A stretch of DNA of 64,000 bases from Candidula unifasciata (Eukaryota > Mollusca > Gastropoda > Stylommatophora > Geomitridae): the NCBI GenBank assembly GCA_905116865.2, contig CAJHNH020002090.1:84501-148500 (forward strand), in the 5' to 3' direction. Made by a program: the position numbers and the translations under genes. This document shows, piece by piece, positions 43,435-55,611 of the stretch. The notes under the pieces are model-generated. The model worked only from the letters and a program-made list of their open reading frames with translations, did no database searches and was not told the origin of the DNA. Each line of letters starts with the position of its first letter. The first letter of the stretch is position 1.

Positions 43435-45597
43435 GTTGAGTTGAGTGAGTTGAGTTAAATGACATCACAGCACTCAGATCTTTTCCATATGTTCTTCATT
43501 CCCATTCTCAGCAGCCAGTGCAGAGTTCCAATACTAATGATGCCAGTTGTAGTCTGGTTGTACATCTGTCTTGCCTTTCCTCTGAGCGCAGTGTGCCGGG
43601 CGAAACCTCTGGTCACACCCAGGTGCCTCATTCTCTCCAGCCCATAATAATCTAGTTTCTCTTCTGACTTTGTTACTTGTTCCCAAAGGGCTCTGACCAC
43701 ATCTGTCTTGTCAAGTATCAATTCAACACCCAGTGGTGCAGATCTAGCCAATTTGGCTGCCTGTTCATTCCCCACCATGCAGGAATGACCTGGAGAAAAG
43801 ATCCAAAGTATGCTCACTACTCGTGACCTTGCAAGTGCCACTCTGCTCGAAGCAATCCTGTCTTCACCTTTTTCAGCATGGTTTCAGAGTCCGTTACAAT
43901 TACGACATGTGTATGTATCTTGTTCTCTAGCAGTGACCACCTCCACCTCCATTCTCATGCTAGATGTTGTGGTATCATATGCCAGGCTGTCCTGCACTAA
44001 AGATTTTCAACTGGCTTTTGCTACAAAACCTCAGGCACTTCTCTTCCCTCTCAATACAGAACCATCTGTGTAGATAATCAGATCATCAGAACGAGAATAG
44101 CCGTGAATCAACTGTTGGACTTCCATCTCGGTAGCCTCTGCTGGCCACTCTCTGCACTCCCCGCCTAATGTGATCATGACCCTGCATAGGTCAGACTTTT
44201 ACTCTGATCCACTTCTCTCCTCGCTAAATGTTCTTCAGCATGCATACTTGTCTTATTGTGTCTTCTGCTTCAGCCATCCATGATTTTCCCCTTTACAGCC
44301 TCTGACGCTTGACTGCATCGAAAGCTTCATACAGAGGGTGCTCTTTGTCTGCAGCTACTCTGAAGTATGACTCTGCAGCACCTTAAGCTTATCCGCAAGA
44401 GTCAGCAATGCAAGGATAATCGCATGTCTCTTGCACATCCCAGGATCACTCGCATAGCTTCATTCAGTATGTGCTCCAGTTTCACTAGGTGACTCTTCAA
44501 GACAGTGAGCAAACCCAGTTGATAATCACTGAGATGATTAAGTGCTAGTAAAGTGTGAAAAGCATTCTCTCCTCCATGTCCATTTCTGCCATAATCTTTA
44601 GTGCACTGAGACCTTTTTGGGCCTATGACACAACCACCTCTTTCTGTCAAAGGTGATTCCAAGGTACCCCAGTCTGCTGTCTTACTTGATGTCCCTGCCA
44701 TTTATTTTCAGGCTTGGAACATCAGCTCTAACAATCCTGTTGCCCAAAGAACACCACAAGATAGTTGCCTTTTCTGGGTTGATTACAGCAGTCATCTCTG
44801 TACACCAGTCGATCACCTTATCTACTGTCCCCTGTAACTCTTGAGCTTATTTGATCCGATTTCTTTCCTGCCTATATGTGAGAATATCATCTGCAAATGT
44901 CAATATTCTACCAACTCCAGGTGTTTCCAGTTCCGCAATCTTGCTTGTAATTACAGTGAACAGCACAGATGAAATTGCAGCTCTCTGTGGTAGTACCTGG
45001 ATTATAATAAATGGTTCGAAGGTCCATGAACCCAGACAGAGAGCTACCCGACAAGAATACAAAGCAGCTGCTATCCAGTTCATTAACCAAGGAGAGACTT
45101 CCTTCTCCATAAGTGCTGTCATCAAGATACTGTACCTGACTCTGTTGTAAGCATCTTCTAAATCAAGTGCCGCTAACACCGTTTCCTGTCTGTTCTGGAA
45201 ACCTCTGAGGGCATCAAAGGCAAAAGTGGCTGCATTTGACCAAGTAATCTTCCCTGGCCAGTAACTTTCCAAACCTCCTGGAAGGATCTTTCTCTGTTCC
45301 AAAAATTCTTGTAGCTTACTGCCACTATCTTCTCCAGCTCTTTGTCAAAAGTGATCAGTTAGGTTATAATCTAAAGCCACCGAGTGTTGAATGATCCATG
45401 GGGCTTAAGAAGTGGAATCAGGTAGCTGTGCAAACACTTTCGTCGAATTGAAGTCCTAATGCTCTGGTTGAAACAGGCAGTCATCTCCAGCAGATCTGCA
45501 TCACTTATGTCCCTCATGTGGGACTATCTAACCCCATCAGGCCCGGGTGCGGTGTCTTTCACCCTTTTCAGAACATGTTTCACATCTTCCACCTGTA
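43435..45597 (-). mobile_element. LINE-A copy (RT to RNase H), 5'-truncated
   Basis: Flanked by an 11-bp TSD TATAAATATGT (43424-43434 and 45598-45608). Minus-strand order: RT fingers/palm (LPGGLESYWPGKITWSNAA, VLAALDLEDAYNRVRYS, LTFADDILTYR; 44847-45302), thumb (44402-44760), then RNase H (frameshifted start, then FSPGHSCMVGNEQAAKLA; 43455-43841). It ends CSECCDVI-like and (ACTCA)n. Compared with LINE-A at 9440 this copy is uninterrupted in RNase H. Several frameshifts; GNEQAA lacks the last catalytic Asp. Confidence 0.88.
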
Positions 45598-45765
45598 TAT
45601 AAATATGTATGAAGTTGAATGTCTAGTATTGCTTCAAATGTGTGATATTAAACATGCGCACAAATAAATGATACAAACTGCATTGTAGTTGGAGACTTTA
45701 ACAGTCGCTCAGAAAGATGGGGATTCCCAGATACTGACACCAGAGGAGATGAAGTGGAGGACTGG

Positions 45766-47599
45766 TGTCACATATCACTCCTGTCGCGTGCCTGATCTAA
45801 GGATTTCTCCTTAATAACCAACAGCACTCAGAAATAATTATGTTGAGTCGTTTGGCTCGTATTGGTCTAAGGGATGCCCCGTGGCCAATATACGCTCAAC
45901 TTATTTCTGGAGTAGGGCAACTCAAGTCTAGCTCGGCGCATATCGGTTGATCGACGGTCCGACAAGCTGTCATCGCAAACCACCAATTGTTGTAGAATCA
46001 GATTTCTGGCCAGTTTTGAAAATAAATGCCTTAGAAGAATACTAAATTTCAAATAGTCAGATTTCCGAACCAATACACAAATAAGGCAAGAATCCAGGCA
46101 AGAGTATGTGTCTAATTTTATATGAAAACACCGCTGGAACTATGTCGGCCACGCCCTTAGAATGGATAAATCAAGACTTCCTTACCAAGCCCTCATTTGG
46201 ACACCACAGGGGAAAAGATCTTGTGGAAGACCAAGGGAAACCCTACGTAGAACTATTATCAGGGAAGGCTCACTCATGGGCCACTCAAACATCCAAGACC
46301 TACAACAGATTGCAACGAACCGCCATGCATGGAGAGTCATGACCTCTGCCCTATGTGCCGCACTCGACACAAGAGGAAAGACTAACTAACTAATATGAAT
46401 ACAATATTCCTAGGCACACTTGGCTGGACACCCCCACTTCTATAAAAAGAAAGCCCCTAGGTTATGATAGTTAACTATCATAACCATGTTAACACATATA
46501 ATACTTATTATTCATACACACAACAATGCTAAACACTTAGAAAGGTAAAATAGAGACCCTTAAGTCAGCCATGAAAATGAATGTATATAATCAGCATAAC
46601 TTCTTTACACAAATAGATAAATAATGTTCTAGAATGTTTATAGAATCAGGACTCAGAGCCACGACTCAGAGCCAGATAGTCTTGACTAACCACACAGTGT
46701 CATCCTTGGAATACTGTGGAGCTGTGGGGAATAGAGCATGATAGTGAAACAACACTGGCACTTATCAGAGTTCTACTGTTGATACTCCCCTCAGTCCCTG
46801 GTGATTCGACTGTAATTGACTCTGGTAGTTCTGCTTCAAGTGGATATGGTCACAGAGGAGTACCTCACCCTCGAGGACACAGAAACTGTAGATGGACTCA
46901 ACAAGTTTCTCCCACAGGTCAGGTCACAAAGCTGTCTCGGAGCTCAACCAAGCTCCTGAAGACTGGTACACTCGATTATGGATACAATCTCTGCAAATGT
47001 TCACTTGCCCTGGAGCTCACTCACACGTTCTGGCCATGTTAAGGTGGTGGTGTATATGGCACAACCTGATGATGCCAGGTACATTCACTGGTGTTAGCTG
47101 GTGGATAGTTGGTTGGTGGATGTTGGTAGGACTGTGATTAGTCTGCCTGCTCTTTACAGAGGTTTCATCCCAAGCTTAGGAAATGTCCTGGATACTACAG
47201 GCCGCCTTCTCCAAGTATAATTTTATGAGGCGCCGATGAACACATCTGATCTCTAGGAATGCAGGCAGAAGAATGCCCGCTCTAACTTAAGCTTGGCGTC
47301 AGTAAGAAGAAGTTCCTTGTATACATGAGCAAGGAGTAAACCGGTTTCCAGGAATATTCGATTAAAATCCTAGAAATAGTCAACCTACAGTTGCAAATTT
47401 GAAAATGACGATAAGTCAAAGCAACTAGAAGGTCTAGAAATTATTATTTTACCCGATAAAGGTATAGATCAATATAAGGGACTATATACCTTTCCGGACG
47501 GTTCCAAGTTTGAAATTTTTGTCGAGCGGGGCGGGAAGGGGGGGGGGATACCAGGCCCCGACTCGACGACTTTGTGTAGTGGCGGGTCATTCCTTGACA
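45766..47599 (+). mobile_element. LTR-like element K, copy 1, inside LINE-B
   Basis: Begins TGTCA, ends TGACA, and is flanked by a perfect 5-bp direct repeat ACTGG (45761-45765 and 47600-47604) within the LINE-B endonuclease (VEDW|EIDSN). It is 1834 bp long, including a LINE-F fragment at about 45918-46396, so ~1.35 kb of its own. No coding domain. Related in reverse orientation to 36503-38588. Confidence 0.8.
45918..46396 (+). mobile_element. LINE-F 3' fragment nested in element K
   Basis: The plus strand reads SFENKCLRRILNFK, RWNYVGHALRMDKSRLPYQA and WTPQGKRSCGRPRETLRRTI (46000-46260), the C-terminal end of a LINE protein, and ends in (CTAA)n. Its borders follow from comparison with K copy 2, which is continuous here. 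5' truncated; the 5' limit is approximate. Confidence 0.75.
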
Positions 47600-48411
47600 A
47601 CTGGGAAATAGACTCCAATCTTCATTTAATTAACAAACCAGAAGACAAACCCAGCTTCTACTCTAGAAGATGGTGCAAATCTTCCACTCCTGACTTGGCC
47701 TTCTGCACAAGAAACATTCTTCACAAAACTGATCGCAGTGTACTAGATCAGTTAGCAGGCAGCGATCACAGACCAGTAAAGCTTGTTGTAAATATGGATT
47801 ATATCCCACAGGAGCAAAAACCATTGCCTCAATGGAATTACAAACGAGCTGATTGGGATAAATTTGCTTTGCTGACAGATGAATACTGTAAAAACATAAA
47901 CACACGATATGGCAACATGAAGACAATAGTAGAAAGTCTAAACAAAGCAATACTGCAGGCAGCATATGAATGCATTCCAAGAGGTGCGAGAAAAAATTAC
48001 AAACCATACTGGACCAAAGAACTGCAGATCCTGGAGGAAAAAGTCGAAGAGGCCAGGAAGACAGCAGAGAGAGAACAAACAACTGAAACAAACATTTCCC
48101 TGAAAGCCATCTCAGCAAAATACAAAAGAACATTAAATCAAACAACTAGAAATACATGGCAAGAAAAAACAGAAAGCTTCAAATTGGACAAAGATGGAAA
48201 TAAATTGTGGAAATTAGTAAAAGCCATGAACAATGAAGGACCTAGTAACAAACAAATAACTATTAAACAGGGTAACAACATTCTAACAGGAAAAAAGGCT
48301 GCAAATCCACTGATGGAATACTATGCTAGTGCAAACCACATTGATATCACAACAGAACACAAAAAAGCAATGAAAGAGCAACAAACATGTCAAAATAACA
48401 CAGAGAAATAA
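47600..48411 (+). pseudogene. LINE-B (B0) endonuclease end and linker
   Basis: Open frame reading EIDSNLHLINKPEDKPSFYS, STPDLAFCTRN, then QLAGSDHRPVKLVV (catalytic SDH of the AP-endonuclease fold) and the linker WNYKRADWDKFAL... to the RT. Its upstream part is 45662-45765, before element K. A stop at 48409 breaks it before the second LINE-B insertion at 48514. Confidence 0.85.
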
Positions 48412-48751
48412 GAATTTATGATGGAAAATCTGAATATGGAAGAGCTGGAGCGGGCAGTGAGTTCCCTGAAAAAGAAGAAATCACCATGGAAGGATGAGAT
48501 CACAAATGAAATGGGGTCCTAATGGAGCAATGATGCGCAATACAAGACTCTTAATGTCTATTAGCCTTTCTTGCTCAAGCCTACCTCACCTTCACGTGGT
48601 GGACCCTGTTCTTCCCAGCAATCCAGTTGAAGGTTGGGGTTTCAACCCCCAGCGGGAAACTGGATGGGACAACAAACGAGGTAAAGGCGAAAGACAAATG
48701 GATGAGCCTACTCTCCTCGAGTATGATCACAGTCTACCCTAGCAAAACAAG

Positions 48752-50032
48752 GTGCTGAAGTCGGAGGCAACCAGCCAAGAGGCGCACCACAGCAATCAGG
48801 ATGCCACGCATACACGCCATGGAAATATGTCTATATCAGCAAAACGTTATGGTGCTCGCCCTGTGATGGACTCTCAGGCAGGAGCAGTGCCGGGCCCTCT
48901 GCCTCGAAGAGGCCCAACCCAAATTACTGGAGGTCCTTCTCAAATGTCCTGTGGAGCCAGGGGACGTGAGAATAGAGCATCTGGCCGAACTAAGAAAGGA
49001 GTCAAATTAATGCACTGGAATGCAGAGGGGATTAAAAATAAAAAGCTAGAGTTAGAAAATATTCTAAATGAGGAACAGATTCATATATGCTGTCTACAAG
49101 AAACCCACCTCACTGAAGACACAGTCTTCAAAATCAGAGGTTATCAGCGCTTCCGATCAGACCGGAAAGGCAGGAAAAAGGGGGGAATATTGACTCTTGT
49201 GAGGAACAATATCACTGCGTGTATGACTGAAGTATATATGGATGGAGCAGAATATCAGATTCTGAAACTACAAACTGGAAATGCAGACTTCTACCTGATC
49301 AATTATTACTGCCCAAGTGATCGTCCCCAGGCTTTAGACACAATCCCAGTGGAAGAAAAGATTATTCTATGTGGAGACTCTAACAGCCACTCACAAAGCT
49401 GGGGATATGACCATATAGACCAGAGAGGAGAGAAACTGGAGGAGTGGCAGGATGAGAACAGATTTGTTCTTATTAATAGAGCAACTGATCCACCCACATT
49501 CTACTCGAGGTCGTGGCACACCACTACTACCCCAGACCTAGCATTTCACTCTCCAGATCTGGAATGGAACATTAAACGAGTTGTTGGAAATCAACTGGGA
49601 GGCAGTGACCATCGACCGGTCTTCCTGAATGTAGAAAATGAGAAGGTCAGAGAAACTAGTACGCTGCCAAGGTGGAACTACAAGAAGGCTGACTGGACAA
49701 TGTTCAAGCACCGTACCAGTATACTGCTTGGAAGTCGCAGCGTAGACGAAGATATAAACAAAGTAGTTAAAGAATGTAACAAATGCGTACTAAAGGCAGC
49801 AGGAGAATCAATACCAAGAGGTGCCCATAAGCATTATGAGCCAGACTGGAGTAATGAGCTAGAAAATTTACATAACGAAGTAGAAACATCCAGAAAGATA
49901 GCAGAGACCAGGCCAAACCAAGAACATCACAATAACTACCAGCATGCAAAAGCAAAATTTGTAAGGGCAAAGCTGCAGGTTAGAAGGGAAAGCTGGCAGG
50001 AGAAAACACAAGAAAGTTATGGAAGCTTGTGA
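48752..50032 (+). pseudogene. LINE-B (B1) apurinic-type endonuclease
   Basis: A 426-codon frame. After an ~80-residue basic leader, the EEP nuclease fold spans about 84-292, with HWNAEGI (Asn 90), LQETHL (Glu 117), GDSNSH (208-213), TPDLAF (260-265) and GSDHRPV (His 286). This enzyme nicks the target for reverse transcription. A linker follows until a frameshift near 50010, where WQEKT jumps to RKLWKLVKQIND in the next frame. Confidence 0.9.
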
Positions 50033-50727
50033 AACAAATTAATGATGAGAACACAGGGTGGAACTCAAAGATCACGCTGCAGAAAGATGGAAACATGGTC
50101 ACAGGAAAAGAGGCAGCCAACCTATTTGCGGACACTTTTGCTTTAGATAACAACATTGAAATCAGTTCAGAGAAAAAACACGAAATTCAAGAAAAGACAC
50201 AATTTAGAAGTCAGAAAGAAATAACATCAGAGGCGCTAGAGGTGCCAATTACACTTAATGAACTGGAGTTGGCCATTTCAAAGCTGAAAATGCGGAAGTC
50301 ACCAGGAGCAGATGGTATATCAAACGAAATGATCAGAAACTTAGGAAAAGTAGCCAAAACAAAGCTTTTACAGATATTTAATGCTTGCTGGGCAACAGGG
50401 AATGTTCCACAGATCTGGAGAGAGGCAATTATGATACCTCTCATAAAGCCTGGGAAAGACAGTTCTAATGCCTCCAACTACAGACCAATCAGCCTCACAA
50501 GTTGTCTCTGTAAAACAATGGAGCGCATCACCAACCTCAGACTACAGTGGTACACTGAAAGTGAAAACATCATTACACCACAGCAGGCGGGCTTTAGAAA
50601 GTTATATTCTACGGAAGACCAGACAACATACCCCTCCCAAGAAATAGAGGATGCTTTTCAAGATAAAAAACTGGTACTCGCGGCATGGATAGATTTAAGG
50701 AAAGCTTTTGGAAGGAGGGGCTTTTGA
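50029..50727 (+). pseudogene. LINE-B (B1) reverse transcriptase, N-terminal half
   Basis: The frame includes the RT entry motifs MRKSPGADGISNEMIRNLGK, IPLIKPGKDSSNASNYRPIS, QQAGFRKLYSTEDQ and AAWIDLRKAF (palm motif A, catalytic Asp). It breaks near 50708, a few codons after motif A; the next frame continues at FWKEGLLKKLRNY. Confidence 0.88.
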
Positions 50728-52298
50728 AGAAATTGAGAAACTATAAAATAAATGGAAAAATGTACAATTGGATTAAAGCATATCTACATAACAGAAGAGC
50801 CCGGGTACAGGTAGATGGTTTCAAAAGTAAAAAAGTTCTACTGCGACAAGGCGTCCCTCAAGGTGGTGTCCTGTCGCCCACACTTTTCCTTTTATTTATC
50901 AACGATCTGGTTGCTGAGATACCAAATGGAATCAAAATGGCAATGTATGCCGACGACCTGGTACTGTGGTGCACCAATGAACATGCAACGATAGCCACAA
51001 AACACTACAGCGGGCTACAAATGCACTTGAGGCATGGGCCAATAGATGGTGTGTCAGTATCAACACAAACAAATGTAGCACCACACTATTCACCCTCTCC
51101 CCCAAAGCAAAAAGCCAGCACCATCAAAATAAACGAAATACCTTTGAGAGATGATAAAGAGCCCACATACCTAGGAGTCACATTTGATGACAGGTTGACA
51201 TGGAGAAAACATATCAACAAGGCAGCAACCAAAGCCAGGAGGAAGACAGCAATACTAAGAAAACTAAGTGGAACCACATGGGGAGCAGATGGGAAAATAC
51301 TCAATAAAGTATACAAGCAGAGCATACTTCCACACTTGGAATATGGGTCAACTGCATGGTGTTCAGCATCTAGTAGCACATTAAAGGATTTGGAAAAAGT
51401 GCAAAATCAAGCGCTCAGAGTCATCACAGGAGGGATGAAATCAACCCCCATATTAGAAATGGAGAAAGCTGGGAAAACACAGGCACTGAGAGAACGCAGA
51501 GATACAAAGTTGCAAATACAAGCTGAAAAGTTCCTCAGTATGCCAGATCACCCGATGGAAAATAGATTTAAGAACCTAGCCTTGGGACGGTTAAAAAGAA
51601 GCAGCTTTATACACCAAGCAAAAAGAATATGTAGACAAACTCCTGACCTTCCAGAAATTGGCTGCCCACTTAAAAGTATTCCGGAACAAACCCCATGGAG
51701 AGAAAAATGTAAACTAACGGTACAAATCCAGACAAATGTGAAAGGGATATTTGACAAGAAAGAGCAAGATAGTGTACAACGCAAAATGGCCACCCTCAGT
51801 TATATTGATGAAGAATACCCACAAGAACAATGGGTCAGAGTCTATACAGATGGGTCCGCAGAAAGTGCAGTTAGAAATGGTGGTGCTGGAGTGTACATCG
51901 AATTCCCAGATGGTACTAGGGATAAGTCCAGCGTACCAATAGGGAAGTACTGCCATAACTACGATGCAGAAACCCAGGCTATTAAGATAGCTACAGAGAA
52001 ACTGCTAAATACCAACCTTGGCTCACAGTATGTGGTAATGCTTACAGATGCTAAATCAGTACTTAAAGCACTCCAGTATAGGAAACTACCAGAATTGCAA
52101 ACACTGCTGACACAACTCAGCGTTCAGCGAAGAGTCGTAATGCAGTGGATACCGTCTCATTGTGGAGTGCCTGGAAATGAGAAAGCTGATCAACTGGCAG
52201 GGGAAGGTGCGACAAAAGAGCAGCCAGATGTACCAGTCACATACCACCAAAAGAAAAGAATCATTAAATCGATCAGGAAACCACCAGCCCCAGCATAA
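50685..52298 (+). pseudogene. LINE-B (B1) RT palm/thumb and RNase H
   Basis: A 537-codon frame. RT motifs: LRQGVPQGGVLSPTLFLLFI (motif B) and AMYADDLVLWC (motif C, catalytic Asp pair near residue 87). Thumb: YLGVTFDDRLTW and EYGSTAW. RNase H spans about 380-510 with YTDGSA, NYDAETQAI, LTDAKSVLKAL, WIPSHCG and NEKADQLAGEG, so all four acidic positions are present. Residues ~105-140 read out of frame: the neighbouring frame gives ALEAWANRWCVSINTNKC, the expected sequence. Two compensating indels therefore keep the ORF open. Confidence 0.88.
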
Positions 52299-52313
52299 GA
52301 CCACTATTTTATT

Positions 52314-52595
52314 ATGGACAGACCAGAACAAGTCATTATCTTCCGCCTCAGAACAGGGCACAACCGATTACGTAACCACATGTACACAAAATTCAAGATA
52401 GGTGTATCAGCCATGTGCACCTGTGGAAATGTGCCCCAGACCGCAGAGCATGTACTCCAGGACTGCACCGATTTTGACACATTAAGGCAAACCTTTTGGC
52501 CAGAAAGAACAACAGTGGAACATAAACTCTATGGACCACTGAATGAACTAACAACGACAGTGAAATTTATACAAGAGACAAAACTGCTGATATAG
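52314..52595 (+). pseudogene. LINE-B (B1) C-terminal zinc-knuckle-like domain
   Basis: Reads VIIFRLRTGHNRLRNHMYTK, then CTCGNVPQTAEHVLQDC (C-x-C...H-x4-C) and FWPERTTVEHKLYG. This is the end of the LINE-B protein, one frame away from the RNase H frame. It matches 11849-12064 (minus) and 54640-54850 (plus). Confidence 0.87.
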
Positions 52596-52632
52596 ATAAC
52601 TTATTTCAGGCGAACGAAAGAAGAAGAAGAAG

Positions 52633-53163
52633 ACAAATGAAATGATAATAGGACTGGGCACTAAGGCAAAAAAACAATTACTAGCAGTCTTTAACTGCAG
52701 CTGGAAGAGAGGAATAGTCCCTCAGGCATGGAAGGAAGCTATACTTATACCAGTCCAGAAGAAAGGAAAAAACCCGGCAGAACCAAATGCATATAGACCA
52801 ATCAGCTTACTTAGCTGTGTAGGGAAGTTGATGGAACGCATTATAAATAACAGATTAATAAGGCATCTAGAAGAAAAGCACCTACTAACTCCACAACAGG
52901 CAGGATTTAGAAAGTATAGATCCACTGAAGACCAGATAACATATATAGCCCAGGAAATAGAGGATGCCTTTCAAGAGAAAAAACACACACTAGCAGTGTG
53001 GGTAGACTTAGAAAAAGCATTTGAAAAAGTGTGGAAGGAGGGACTTAAAGTAAAACTACAAAAAATGCACATTTGTGGGAAAATGTACAACTGGATCAGT
53101 CACTACCTTGAGAATAGAATGCCAGGACAAAAGTACAAGGACAAACTAGCAAAAAAATGTTAG
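52633..53163 (+). pseudogene. LINE-B (B0) reverse transcriptase, first part
   Basis: The frame resumes after the TSD with EMIIGLGTKAKKQLL, then LIPVQKKGKNPAEPNAYRPI, QQAGFRKYRSTEDQIT and AVWVDLEKAFEKVWKEGL (motif A intact). It ends in a frameshift at ~53140-53160; the next frame carries motif B. Confidence 0.87.
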
Positions 53164-53696
53164 GACAAGGTGTACCCCAAGGGGGAGTATTGTCACCAAC
53201 ATTGTTCTTAGCATATATAAATGATATTACAAGTAATTTCCCAACCAGAGTACACACCTCATTCTTTGCAGACGACTTAGCTATATGGACTAGCGAAAAA
53301 CATATTAGTGTAGCCAACAATAGAATGCAGCAAGCCTTGTCAGTGTTAGAGGAATGGTCAAAAACATGGCTAGTGAATATCAGTGAAGAGAAAACAACAT
53401 GCACTGTGTTCTCCCTCTCAAATAAAAAACAGCCAGTTAAGCTAGAGGTAAATGGAAAAATACTGCTCCAAGAGAACAATCCAAAATACCTAGGGGTCAC
53501 ATTTGATTGCCGACTGACATGGAAGACACAGGTAAAATCAAGTCGAACAAGAGCAAGGCAAAGAATAGCAATAATGAAAAAACTTGCTGGCACAACATGG
53601 GGAGCTGATGAGAAAGTTCTCAGGAAACTATACACTGCACGAGTAAGGCCAGTGAATAAGACCTTGAATATGGTATTGCAGCTTGGGCAACAGTAG
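53157..53696 (+). pseudogene. LINE-B (B0) reverse transcriptase, palm and thumb
   Basis: Reads LGQGVPQGGVLSPTLFLAYI, SFFADDLAIWT (FADD motif C), LVNISEEKTTCTVFSL and YLGVTFDCRLTWKTQ. A frameshift near 53650 separates it from the remaining thumb (53741-53941). Confidence 0.87.
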
Positions 53697-54159
53697 CAAA
53701 GTCAAACTTTATCAAAATAAGTAGAGTCCAAAATCAAGGAATGAGGATTATAACTGGGGCCATGAAAACATCGCCTATTAATGAACTAGAAAAGGTCACA
53801 GGTCTGCAACCAATGGAGGATAGGAGAGACAGCAGAGCCCAGCAACAAGCAGAAAAATTTAGAAGGCTGACAGATCACCCCATGTATCAAAAGTTTAATC
53901 ATCTGGGAAGGGGAAGACTAAAGCGAAAAAAAACTTTGTAGAGACTGCAAAAACTAAAATCAGGGAAGATGCTGTACTCAACTTATCAGTATCCAAACCC
54001 GTCCACATTACATATACACTCCCTGCTTGGAGACAGCAGCCTATGCCTGAATTGATAGAAAATATTCCTGGTATTGAGAAAAAGAACACTTAGAATGAAA
54101 CAGAAAGAAGGAAAATCACATTAAACTACTTAGAAGAACAATACCCAAGTAACACCTGG

Positions 54160-55015
54160 ACTCATGCATATACAGACGGATCAGCAAAGAATTCAACAGA
54201 AAATGGATGTGGGGGAATCGCCCTCGATCTAAAAAATGGATCAAAGAAAACACAGTCGATTGCAACTGGAAAGTTATCAAGTAATTTTAGAGCAGAGGCA
54301 GAGGCCCTGAGAATTGCAGCAGAAATGCTTCTGTCAGAGAAAAATAAAGAGGAATACATCAGTTGTCTCAGCACTGAAGAGCAAAAATGATACAGAACTA
54401 GCAGACCTTAGAGCTGCACTCCATGGACTGAGTCAGAAATCAAAAAGAGTCATAATACAATGGATTCCATCCCATTGCAACATACCTGGAAATGAAGAGG
54501 CTAACAGATTGGCAAAGGAAGGTGGAAGACTACCACAGCCTGATATAGACATAACATATGATGAGGCCAAGAGGTTTATAAGAAGCACATATAGAATCAA
54601 ATGGGATTCTGAACATCCAGGCTACAAGAAGGATGGCGCATACTACCAACTTGGCCGAAGAGAACAAGTAGTGATCTTTAGACTTCGCACAGGGCATAAT
54701 AGGCTGAAACACCACTTGTTCAATAAACTAAAGATAGGAGACAATGATGATTGTAACTGTGGAAAGGGTAAAATGACGACTAAACACTTGCTGCAAGAGT
54801 GTCCAACACATGCAGAACAGAGAAAATTATTCTGGCTAACACCCGCAACTTTTGAGGATAAACTGTGTGGAGATTTCAACAACCTCAAGTTGACTGCTGA
54901 TTTCTTCAAATATATCCACATTGACATCCGAAGGTATAAGAAGAATAAAACTCTGGGATTCTCTGAGCTGATAGTTCCTAGAGATGCAGAGCTTGTAAAC
55001 CACGAAAAACTATAG
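54160..55015 (+). pseudogene. LINE-B (B0) RNase H and C-terminal domain
   Basis: RNase H starts in one frame with YTDGSAKNSTENGCGGIAL and FRAEAEALRIAAEM (54165-54330). After a break near 54350 it continues in another with VIIQWIPSHCNIPGNEEANR (the final catalytic Asp is Asn, NEEANRLA). The zinc-knuckle end DCNCGKGKMTTKHLLQEC follows. Disrupted. Confidence 0.84.
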
Positions 55016-55086
55016 TGGATGAGGAAGCTGATAGTCCCTAGAGATGCAAAGCTCGTAAACCATGTAAAACTATAGTGGATGAGGAG
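54967..55086 (+). repeat. 60-bp tandem duplication
   Basis: Two 60-bp units (GCTGATAGTTCCTAGAGATG...) at 54967-55026 and 55027-55086, spanning the B0 stop codon and the start of its 3' UTR. Confidence 0.93.
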
Positions 55087-55611
55087 GTCCACTGCAGTAA
55101 AAGTCTAACATGCAAAAGAAGCAAAGTACTCATTTTGTGGTGTAGGTAAATTAAATCCTAGGTCTGCAGGCTGCATACTGTTGGCTACAAAAGAGATAGC
55201 CCATAATGTATGAGATGTTCAATATATGGAAGTGAGGTTAAACAGTCATGAGCAGGACATGACGATTCCTTGGGTGAGCCCAGTACCAGAGCACCATATA
55301 TTAGCTTTGCATTTGTGGATGCCTCCTTGGATGGCGGGGAATGCTCATGTTCTGCCCCTGCCTTATCTTGAGGGCTGATCAGCATTATGTGGCTTCTCTG
55401 GACCAGCCTGATTGGGGCACCACCAGTGACCTAGGAAATAAAGATGACCACACAACAATGAGACTGCCATGTCCTAACCGGGAAGGCTAACCCGGTCAAC
55501 AAATGCCCGCAGAAGTCGGATGTGTTGGCCGAAAGGTGCAAATATCGCAGTAAACAGACACAACGCAATTACATCTTCGGATGAACGCAGAAGAAGAAGA
55601 AACATGCACAC

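Larger units (their letters stand above)
48514..52632 (+). mobile_element. LINE-B copy (B1), near full length, inside B0
   Basis: A 4119-bp insertion flanked by a perfect 12-bp TSD ACAAATGAAATG (48502-48513 and 52633-52644) that lies in the B0 sequence for TNEMI. It has a ~240-bp 5' leader, an endonuclease/RT/RNase H coding region, a C-terminal zinc-knuckle-like domain and a GAAGAAGAAG tail. No separate gag-like ORF1 was seen. It is the best reference for the LINE-B family in this window, but it is frameshifted. Confidence 0.93.
45662..55599 (+). mobile_element. LINE-B copy (B0), split by element K and by a second LINE-B
   Basis: Outer LINE-B with a 12-bp TSD AAACATGCGCAC/AAACATGCACAC (45650-45661 and 55600-55611) and a GAAGAAGAAG tail. 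Its parts are 45662-45765 (endonuclease GDFNSRSERWGF), 47600-48513 (endonuclease end TPDLAF and AGSDHRPVKL, linker) and 52633-55599 (RT, RNase H, zinc-knuckle end and 3' UTR). Removing the two insertions leaves a ~4-kb collinear element, 5'-truncated inside the endonuclease. Frameshifts occur in the RT (near 53140) and in RNase H (near 54360). Confidence 0.88.
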
